Source of the DNA: Dehalococcoidia bacterium
Lineage (GTDB): Bacteria > Chloroflexota > Dehalococcoidia > Dehalococcoidales > UBA1222
NCBI GenBank assembly: GCA_009784845.1
Contig: WQXK01000020.1
Coordinates: 1 to 13,042 of the forward strand
Direction: 5' to 3'
DNA: 13,042 nt
The translations under genes were made by a program, and so were the position numbers. The notes beneath the pieces are model-generated. The model searched no databases, had not been told where the DNA came from, and saw nothing but the letters and a program-made list of their open reading frames with translations. Shown one piece after another: positions 7,455 through 13,042 of the stretch (positions are counted from its first letter, which is position 1; every line of letters starts with the position of its first letter).

Positions 7455-8207
7455 TTAAAGAATTTTTTTCACCAATGCCGCCACAGCTATGACAGCCGGA
7501 GAGGCGTCTGATAAGTCTAATAGAGATTGCTGTTCCAGGTCAAAACGCCTGACTTCGTCGCAGTGTGGTATGAGCGCTATCGGGCTAATACCAAGCCTGC
7601 CAAGTTCTTCCGTGACACGCTCGTCTAAAACGTCCGGAACCTGCGTCAAAATAAACGCAGAGCGCTTAACATCTAGCTTCAGTTCATGCACTATCTGGAG
7701 AATACGCGCGGCTGTGCGTATACCTTTTACAGAGTAATCTGAGGCTATGAGCAGAATATCTACGCCGTCGGTAGTACCGCGGCTGAGATGCTCCATACCG
7801 GCCTCATTATCCATGAGCATGAGTTTATAATTTGGTTTTAGGGTATCGATAAAGTCCTTTAGCACGCTGTTTGGGTAGCAATAGCATCCCGAGCCCGCAC
7901 CGTGCCCCATGGAAATCAGATCAACACCAGAGCTTTCAACGATGGCTTCGTTGAGTCGTAAATTGAGATAAGCTCCCTTATTCATACCCTGAGGCAGGTC
8001 TATTTTATCGTCGTTAAACTTATCAACCACCGAACCGATGGTTTCGCGCAGGGACAGCCCTAAACTCTCGTGCAAGTTGGCGTTACCGTCGGCATCAACC
8101 GCCAGAATCGGTGTGATGTTTTGCCGTATTAACTCGCGTACTATTAGTGCGCAGGTGGTTGTTTTACCGCTTCCGCCTTTGCCGGCTATGGCAATTGAGC
8201 GCGTCAT
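7455..8207 (-). CDS. cooC: CooC/AcsF-family ATPase, probable nickel insertase for acetyl-CoA synthase
   Basis: MinD/SIMIBI-class P-loop ATPase of 250 residues. The deviant Walker A motif GKGGSGKTTT spans residues 9-18, a switch-II-like DNEAGMEHLSRGT lies at 133-145, and a Cys-Tyr-Cys pair (Cys108, Cys110) matches the metal-binding CXC of Carboxydothermus CooC1 (Cys112/Cys114), through which the dimer binds Zn or Ni. In known systems CooC matures CO dehydrogenase and its paralogue AcsF matures acetyl-CoA synthase. No CO dehydrogenase gene is present here, and the gene directly follows acsV as acsF does in Moorella, so an AcsF role on AcsB is inferred. Its ATG overlaps the acsV stop (ATGA, 8204-8207), implying translational coupling. 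Confidence 0.9.
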   Translation of the reverse strand: MTRSIAIAGKGGSGKTTTCALIVRELIRQNITPILAVDADGNANLHESLGLSLRETIGSVVDKFNDDKIDLPQGMNKGAYLNLRLNEAIVESSGVDLISMGHGAGSGCYCYPNSVLKDFIDTLKPNYKLMLMDNEAGMEHLSRGTTDGVDILLIASDYSVKGIRTAARILQIVHELKLDVKRSAFILTQVPDVLDERVTEELGRLGISPIALIPHCDEVRRFDLEQQSLLDLSDASPAVIAVAALVKKIL

Positions 8208-10117
8208 GGCAGGTTTCCTATCTTTACCGACGGGAACAGCGCGGCTTCGGTATGCGGCAGGAACATCGCTGCGGTATAGCTGCTCATAAAATCAGTGTTT
8301 TCCGAAAGCTCCAAACTCGTCATCATGGATGCCACAATGCTGCTTTGGTTTCGCACGTCGTTTGAAAATGCAATCAGGCGTGCCCCAAGCAGCGCTCCGT
8401 TGCCAATGAAGCTAAATTTGTGCCGCGGGAGATCCGGAAGTAAGCCAATGGCAATGGCATTTTCAATATTGAGATGGTTGCCAAATGTTCCGGAAATAAC
8501 CACCTGTTCAATATCGGTCATCTTCTTATCCACACTTGAGACCAGCGTATGGTAGCCGGCATATAAGGCTGCCTTTGACCTGATAAGGTTGAGCATGTCA
8601 ATTTCGCTGAACACGATGTCTTTGCCGTCGCCGCTTTGGGCGGCGTAAACCAGCACATACTCTGCGCCGTTTTCGCCGATGCGCAAGCGATGGTGTCTGT
8701 TTTCCATGTTGAAGCGCCCTGCCTGTGTGATGAGCTCATTCTTTAGAAGAGTGGCTGCAAGGTTTATTATGCCTGAGCCGCAAATGCCAAGAGGCGGACC
8801 GCCTCCGATGACTTTTAAAACCGGCTCGGCTTTACCATTTTCTAGGTGGAAATCTTCGATGGCTCCGTTTGTGGCGAGCATGCCGCATTGTATACCTCCG
8901 CCCTCAAAAGTCGGACCGGCTGAGGCTGCTGCGGTCATGAGCCATTCGCTATTGCCAAACACGATTTCACCATTGGTACCGATGTCTATATATAGTGTAA
9001 GAGGCTGACGCTGATGGATTCCGCTTCCCACTATGCCGGATACAATGTCACCTCCGACATAACTTGCCACCGACGGCACGCAATAAAGCCTAACGTACTC
9101 TTCTACTTCTATACCTAACGTATGTGCTTTTACCAAAGGGGTGCTGCTTAAGGTTGGAACGTATGGCGAGGTGCGCAGATATTGAGGGTCAAGTGCCAAC
9201 AGCAGATGCACCATTGCGGTATTGGCTGTTACTACTATGTGGTTAATGCCGCTTCGCGCAACTTTGCTTGATGCCAGCATTTGTTCAATGAGAGTATTCA
9301 GCGTATCAACGACAGCTTTTTGCAGTTTCTCCAGCCCTTCCGGGCGGCTGCACTGAGTTATGCGTGCTATGACATCTGTTCCAAAGCTGATCTGTTTGTT
9401 ATACTCCGTTGCCTGCGCAATCGTCTGACCTTGGCTCAGATCAAGCAGTTGTCCGCGTACGGCTGTCGTGCCGATATCAAAGACAAGCGCGTAATTGGTT
9501 GTGCGCTTGTCACCTGACTCAATGTTTATTATGCGCGTATGCTCGTCAAACTTAAGCAACGTGGCAGTGACGCGCCAGTTATCCTGCCTTGCGGTAGCTG
9601 CGAGTTTTTTTGCCACACCGAGGTCAACTTCAATTTCCGGATGTGTCTGACTATTATCCATGTAGCGTAACAGGCGTGCCAGATCATTTGTGTTGTCCTG
9701 CAACGATGGTGGGGGTATTCCCAGCAGTCGCTTTTCTATAGGTGGGGTAAAGCGCCACTCACTACATAATAAATCGCCATTGTGGCTGTTCTGCATCTCA
9801 TTTTTGAGCACAGCTGTTTCAAGGCGCGAGGATGCAGGAATTTCTACTACAATATCTGACATAATGCGGTTTTTGCATGCCTGACGCAAGCCGTTTTGAT
9901 AGTCGACATTAGATATTCTGGTTGTTTGTGGGCTGTCTACCAAACCTGTTTTTATAAGTACTCTACAGGTCCCACAAGTCCCTGCTCCGCCACAACCGGC
10001 GTTGATATGCACTCCGGCAGCTATGGCAGCATCCAGCAAATTTGTCCCTTCTGCCACGCTTGTTTCAATGCCGTCAGGCATGAAAACCACTTTGTATTTT
10101 TTGGTTTGTTCAGTCAT
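8204..10117 (-). CDS. acsV: Reductive activator of corrinoid protein (RACo), 2Fe-2S ASKHA ATPase
   Basis: ATP-dependent activator that returns the CFeSP cobalamin from inactive Co(II) to Co(I). The 637 residues show the RACo domain order. First comes an N-terminal plant-type 2Fe-2S ferredoxin domain with Cys42, Cys48, Cys51 and Cys81 (C-X5-C-X2-C then a distant Cys). A linker follows (about 95-205), then the ASKHA ATPase fold with phosphate loops at FDIGTTAVRG (213-222) and YIDIGTNGEIVFG (376-388), the GGGIQCGM and GICGSGI segments (406-413, 445-451), and the DUF4445-type C-terminus with SGTFGNHLN (542-550). The start at 10117 is the natural one for the ferredoxin domain, although no good Shine-Dalgarno is visible ahead of it, which may mean weaker translation than its neighbours. 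It lies 29 nt after fhs and overlaps cooC by 4 nt. Confidence 0.94.
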   Translation of the reverse strand: MTEQTKKYKVVFMPDGIETSVAEGTNLLDAAIAAGVHINAGCGGAGTCGTCRVLIKTGLVDSPQTTRISNVDYQNGLRQACKNRIMSDIVVEIPASSRLETAVLKNEMQNSHNGDLLCSEWRFTPPIEKRLLGIPPPSLQDNTNDLARLLRYMDNSQTHPEIEVDLGVAKKLAATARQDNWRVTATLLKFDEHTRIINIESGDKRTTNYALVFDIGTTAVRGQLLDLSQGQTIAQATEYNKQISFGTDVIARITQCSRPEGLEKLQKAVVDTLNTLIEQMLASSKVARSGINHIVVTANTAMVHLLLALDPQYLRTSPYVPTLSSTPLVKAHTLGIEVEEYVRLYCVPSVASYVGGDIVSGIVGSGIHQRQPLTLYIDIGTNGEIVFGNSEWLMTAAASAGPTFEGGGIQCGMLATNGAIEDFHLENGKAEPVLKVIGGGPPLGICGSGIINLAATLLKNELITQAGRFNMENRHHRLRIGENGAEYVLVYAAQSGDGKDIVFSEIDMLNLIRSKAALYAGYHTLVSSVDKKMTDIEQVVISGTFGNHLNIENAIAIGLLPDLPRHKFSFIGNGALLGARLIAFSNDVRNQSSIVASMMTSLELSENTDFMSSYTAAMFLPHTEAALFPSVKIGNLP

Positions 10118-10146
10118 TGCTTGCGTCTATCGTTACAAATATGTTT

Positions 10147-11928
10147 TTAGAATAGCCCTTTTACCTTTCCTGTTTCTACGTCGATATCAATACGACGAAA
10201 TGCTGGATTGGAAGATGTGCCTGGCATTAGTTTGATATCTCCTGCCACTGGTACGACAAACCCGGCACCGGCGTAGGTGAGTATATCACGAATAGGCAGT
10301 ACCCAGCCTTTTGGTCGACATTTGAGCGATGGATCGTGCGATAGCGACAAATGTGTTTTGACCATGCAGGTATACATTTCGCTTGCAAGTGGGTCATTCT
10401 CAAGTTTATTGGCTTTTTCATGAGCTTCGTCTGTATAACTTACACCATCGGCTCCGTACACTTCTTTGGCTATGGTTTCTATGCGCTTACGTAATGGTAG
10501 TTTGTCTGAGTACAGAAATCTGAAAGGACGCTCTTCTTTGCATGCATCAACTACCGCCTCAGCCAGCTCGACAGCACCTTCCCCACCTTTTAGCCAGTGT
10601 TGTGAAACAGCTACGTGTGCTCCGGCACTTTCTGCAGCGCGGCGGATGACGTTAATCTCATCTTTGCTGTCTGTGTGGAAGTGGTTGATGCAGACAACCG
10701 GCTGAATGCCACTCTTTTTGACTGTTTCCAGATGTGCCAGCAGGTTTTCCGCGCCTTTTTCCACCAATGCTGGATTTGGTGTCGTGTATGCCTCATCAAG
10801 CGGCTTTCCGGGAGTTACTGTTGGTCCACCGCCATGCATTTTGAGTGCACGCACGGTGGCGACTATCACTGCGCAATTGGGCGTTAGCCCTGAAAGATGC
10901 GTTTTGATGTCCAAAAACTTCTCAAAACCGATGTCTGCGCCGAATCCGCTCTCTGTAACATGGTAGTCGGAGAGCTTAAGTGCGACCCTGTCGGCGACGA
11001 TGGAAGACTGTCCGACGGCGATATTGGCGAATGGTCCGGCATGTACCATCACCGGGCGTCCTGCAATGGTCTGCATTAGATTGGGGTTGGCAGCGCGCAT
11101 TATCCATGCGGTCATAGCCCCGTCAACCTCCAAGTCTTTGGTTGTGACGGGATTTCCCCGCTTGTCATAGGCCACAATAATTTTGCCCATGCGTTCGCGC
11201 ATATCTTTCAGGTCTTTGAAAATAGCTAGGATGGCCATTATCTCTGAGCTTACCGAGATGTTGAAACCAGAGCGCATCATGAAGCCGTCCATTTTGCCAC
11301 CAAGTCCAATTATGGTGTCGCGTAGCGCCTGAGCACAAAAATCCATAACCCATTTTATTTGCACGTTGTGCGGGTCGATGTCGATCCGCTTTAAGTTGCG
11401 TTTAGCCAGAAATTCATCCGTGTTGATGGCCTCATGCTGCAATCTTGAGGTAAGTGCAACCATGGCGAGGTTGTGGGCATTGGTCACATTATTAATATCT
11501 CCCGTAAGCCCAAGGGAAAAAGGGGTTAAGGGGACGCATTGTGCCAGTCCGCCGCCGGCTGCGCTCCCTTTGATGTTGAAAGTCGGTCCGCTGGATGGCT
11601 GACGTATGGCACCAGACGAATTCTTGCCGATGACGCTTAGCCCGTCAACCAGCCCCATGGTTGTTGTGCTTTTGCCTTCTCCAAGAGGTGTCGGCGTGAT
11701 TGCAGTTACAACAATATATTTGCCGTTTGGACGTTTTTCTAGGCGTTTGAGCAGCATGGAAAAATCGATTTTCCCTATATAATGCTCATAAGGCATCAGT
11801 TCGTCTTGGAGTACGCCCCATTTTTGAGCCAGTTCCGTAATGCGCATCATGTATGGCTCGGCAGCTTCGGCAATTTGCCAGTCAGCCATTTTTGTGGGGT
11901 CAAATGCGCCGGAATCATATTTTGCCAT
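10147..11928 (-). CDS. fhs: Formate-tetrahydrofolate ligase (10-formyl-THF synthetase)
   Basis: ATP-dependent enzyme joining formate to THF, the entry (or, in reverse, ATP-yielding exit) of the methyl branch. The P-loop TPTPLGEGKSTTT is at 78-90, the VATVRALKMHGG signature at 356-367, and the chain ends in the family-typical KVKGLF. At 593 residues it is longer than the roughly 557-residue Moorella enzyme, partly through an N-terminal extension. Several blocks (RQPSSGPTF, VHAGPFANIA, HGGGPTVTPGKPL, THLSLSHDP, GAGFVVPVAG) resemble the synthetase domain of eukaryotic C1-THF synthase rather than Moorella (REPSLGPSF, TQYSFSDD). The glycine-rich signature reads KGSAAGGGLAQ (120-130) where KGGAAGGGY is usual. 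The ATG at 11928 has AGGAAA 5 nt ahead; Met14 is an alternative start but lacks as good a site. It is the first gene of the operon. Confidence 0.95.
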   Translation of the reverse strand: MAKYDSGAFDPTKMADWQIAEAAEPYMMRITELAQKWGVLQDELMPYEHYIGKIDFSMLLKRLEKRPNGKYIVVTAITPTPLGEGKSTTTMGLVDGLSVIGKNSSGAIRQPSSGPTFNIKGSAAGGGLAQCVPLTPFSLGLTGDINNVTNAHNLAMVALTSRLQHEAINTDEFLAKRNLKRIDIDPHNVQIKWVMDFCAQALRDTIIGLGGKMDGFMMRSGFNISVSSEIMAILAIFKDLKDMRERMGKIIVAYDKRGNPVTTKDLEVDGAMTAWIMRAANPNLMQTIAGRPVMVHAGPFANIAVGQSSIVADRVALKLSDYHVTESGFGADIGFEKFLDIKTHLSGLTPNCAVIVATVRALKMHGGGPTVTPGKPLDEAYTTPNPALVEKGAENLLAHLETVKKSGIQPVVCINHFHTDSKDEINVIRRAAESAGAHVAVSQHWLKGGEGAVELAEAVVDACKEERPFRFLYSDKLPLRKRIETIAKEVYGADGVSYTDEAHEKANKLENDPLASEMYTCMVKTHLSLSHDPSLKCRPKGWVLPIRDILTYAGAGFVVPVAGDIKLMPGTSSNPAFRRIDIDVETGKVKGLF

Positions 11929-11933
11929 GCGAG

Positions 11934-11939
11934 TTTCCT
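11934..11939 (-). promoter_or_regulatory. Ribosome binding site of fhs
   Basis: AGGAAA on the minus strand, 5 nt before the ATG at 11928, supports the longer N-terminus of Fhs over Met14. Confidence 0.6.
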
Positions 11940-11963
11940 ATCATTGAATAAGTATTGTCCCTA

Positions 11964-11994
11964 ATTATGCCATGCTTGAGGGGATGTTTGGCAA
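11964..11994 (-). promoter_or_regulatory. Candidate promoter of the fhs-acs operon
   Basis: On the minus strand TTGCCA (11994-11989, 5 of 6 to the -35 consensus) and CATAAT (11969-11964, 5 of 6 to the -10 consensus) are 19 nt apart. That spacing is longer than ideal, but the -10 is preceded by TGG, an extended -10 element. Transcription would start about 30 nt before the fhs ATG. The 191-bp region to aspS has no room for, and no sign of, a folate or cobalamin riboswitch. Confidence 0.45.
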
Positions 11995-12007
11995 GTATCA
12001 TCTGGCT

Positions 12008-12026
12008 AATCTTCACCAATCTTCAC
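12008..12026. repeat. Tandem 9-mer repeat between the divergent promoters
   Basis: AATCTTCAC occurs at 12008-12016 and again at 12018-12026, a period of 10 bp or about one helical turn. On the minus strand this is GTGAAGATT twice, ending 13 bp upstream of the candidate -35 of the fhs promoter, where an activator could bind. It also lies about 30 bp upstream of the aspS -35. It may be chance. Confidence 0.4.
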
Positions 12027-12057
12027 GGAAGCATTTCTCAAACTATTTCAATTTTGG

Positions 12058-12086
12058 TTGCTGCCATTTGCAATGTGGGGTATAAT
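12058..12086 (+). promoter_or_regulatory. Candidate promoter of aspS
   Basis: A perfect TATAAT at 12081-12086 stands 17 nt after TTGCTG (12058-12063, matching the TTG of the -35 consensus). The predicted start near 12093 gives a leader of about 27 nt before the aspS GTG, too short for a T-box or other leader control. Confidence 0.6.
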
Positions 12087-12119
12087 TAGCCTTTGGAAAA
12101 TTTCTTGATTAGGTAGATT

Positions 12120-13042
12120 GTGCTTAGAACTCATAATTCCCAAGAATTAAATGCCAGTTTAGTAGGTCGCGAAGTGGTTGTTGCCGGATGGGTAGATCGC
12201 CGACGGGACCACGGCGGGCTGATTTTTATTGATGTTCGTGATCGTTCCGGATTAGTGCAGGTGGTATTCAACCCTGAGAAATCTGCGGATTGTCATAAAC
12301 AGGCTGAGGACTTACGCAGTGAGTTTGTGGTACAGGTTACAGGAGTGGTTTCACCTCGTCCTGATGGCACGCTGAATTCCAAGCTGGCTACTGGAGAAAT
12401 CGAAATCATCGCTGATAGCGTCAGGATACTTAATACTTCAGAAACTCCCCCATTTTACATCAATGAAGATGTGGATATAGATGAAAACCTGCGTCTTAAG
12501 TATCTCTATCTGAATATGCGCCGACCGCGTGTGCGCGATATTATATTACTGCGCTATCAGGTAATGCGCTTTATGCGTAACTATTTTGACGGATTGTCAT
12601 TTGTGGAGGTGGAGACACCTATCTTGGGCAAGAGCACACCTGAGGGAGCGCGTGATTATTTGGTGCCGTCGCGCGTGCATCCCGGCAAGTTTTATGCATT
12701 ACCTCAGTCGCCGCAGCAGATGAAGCAGCTTCTTATGGTTGGCGGTCTGGAGCGGTATTACCAGATTGCCAAATGTTTTCGTGACGAAGATACCCGAGCT
12801 GATCGTCAGCCTGAGTTTACGCAACTTGATGTAGAGATGAGTTTTATTGAAGAAGAAGACATAATGTCAATCGCTGAGGATATGTTCATTAGCCTGGTGC
12901 GTCAATTGCACCCTGAAAAGCGTTTGAATATACCATTCCAGCGCATCACTTATTCCGAGGCTATGGAGCGCTATGGCACGGATAAGCCGGACTTGCGTTT
13001 TGACATGCGCATTGGAGATGTTTCTCAGATTGTGGCTGAAAG
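12120..13042 (+). CDS. aspS: Aspartyl-tRNA synthetase, N-terminal part, cut by the window end
   Basis: Class II synthetase that charges tRNA with aspartate. A GTG start at 12120 is chosen because an in-frame TAG lies at 12114-12116 just upstream, AGG is at 12111-12113, and VLRTHNSQELN fits the family N-terminus. 307 codons are visible, about half the usual 590. The OB-fold anticodon-binding domain (about 1-105) includes GWVDRRRDHGG and IDVRDRSGLVQVVF. The catalytic domain begins after it, with motif 1 around 150-170, STPEGARDYLVPSR (172-185), PQSPQQMKQLLM (195-206) and motif 2 in FRDEDTRADRQPEF (220-233). His31 and Gly83 replace the Leu and Lys of discriminating enzymes such as that of E. coli, predicting a non-discriminating enzyme that also aspartylates tRNA-Asn. 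It is transcribed away from the acs operon and is not functionally tied to it. Confidence 0.95.
   Translation, partial: MLRTHNSQELNASLVGREVVVAGWVDRRRDHGGLIFIDVRDRSGLVQVVFNPEKSADCHKQAEDLRSEFVVQVTGVVSPRPDGTLNSKLATGEIEIIADSVRILNTSETPPFYINEDVDIDENLRLKYLYLNMRRPRVRDIILLRYQVMRFMRNYFDGLSFVEVETPILGKSTPEGARDYLVPSRVHPGKFYALPQSPQQMKQLLMVGGLERYYQIAKCFRDEDTRADRQPEFTQLDVEMSFIEEEDIMSIAEDMFISLVRQLHPEKRLNIPFQRITYSEAMERYGTDKPDLRFDMRIGDVSQIVAE

Noticed and set aside
11580..11620. Fhs Arg-Gln-Pro-Ser in place of Arg-Glu-Pro-Ser considered as an active-site defect
   Set aside because: The Gln form occurs in the working eukaryotic C1-THF synthase, so it is a subfamily marker rather than a loss.
11929..12119. Possible folate (THF) or cobalamin riboswitch upstream of fhs
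   Set aside because: The predicted leader is only about 30 nt and no B12-box-like or THF-riboswitch-like structure is visible.
1..13042. CRISPR arrays, tRNA or rRNA genes, insertion sequences and defence genes
   Set aside because: No regularly spaced repeats, no recognisable tRNA or rRNA stretches and no transposase reading frames were seen on either strand.

Overview
The window most likely comes from an anaerobic bacterium of the Chloroflexota, probably class Dehalococcoidia. This is inferred from how the aspartyl-tRNA synthetase and the acs proteins read and from the makeup of the C1 cluster; no search was possible. Nearly all of it is one minus-strand gene cluster for the acetyl-CoA synthase part of the Wood-Ljungdahl (reductive acetyl-CoA) pathway.

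Layout, right to left in the direction of the operon. A 191-bp divergent intergenic region (11929-12119) carries a candidate promoter for each side. Rightward lies aspS, cut by the window end. Leftward run eight tightly spaced genes: fhs (formate-THF ligase), acsV (reductive activator of the corrinoid protein, RACo), cooC (CooC/AcsF-type nickel insertase), folD (methylene-THF dehydrogenase/cyclohydrolase), acsD (CFeSP small subunit), acsB (acetyl-CoA synthase), acsC (CFeSP large subunit) and acsE (methyl-THF:CFeSP methyltransferase). Gaps are 9 to 53 nt, with one 4-nt overlap. A separate AT-rich lipoprotein gene follows at 156-902 with its own candidate promoter, then a clear rho-independent terminator (101-130). 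The first 100 bases hold only inverted-repeat structure.

How the genes work together. Fhs and FolD interconvert formate, formyl-THF, methenyl-THF and methylene-THF. AcsE moves the methyl group between methyl-THF and the cobalamin of AcsC/AcsD, AcsV reactivates oxidised Co(II) cobalamin, and AcsB makes or cleaves acetyl-CoA. The CooC-family ATPase probably loads nickel into AcsB. Key catalytic residues are readable in every enzyme (AcsB A-cluster cysteines, AcsC 4Fe-4S cysteines, AcsE Asp/Asn residues, FolD Lys54).

The most notable points are what is absent and what is unusual. There is no CO dehydrogenase (acsA/cooS) and no methylene-THF reductase (metF/metV), although the operon looks bounded. 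This resembles the incomplete Wood-Ljungdahl pathway known from Dehalococcoides mccartyi, where acetyl-CoA cleavage is thought to supply methyl groups. AcsB still keeps the full-length N-terminal region that docks CODH in acetogens. The Fhs protein carries motifs typical of the synthetase domain of eukaryotic C1-THF synthase rather than of the Moorella enzyme, plus private substitutions in the otherwise invariant glycine-rich signature. AspRS carries the His31/Gly83 pair associated with non-discriminating enzymes.
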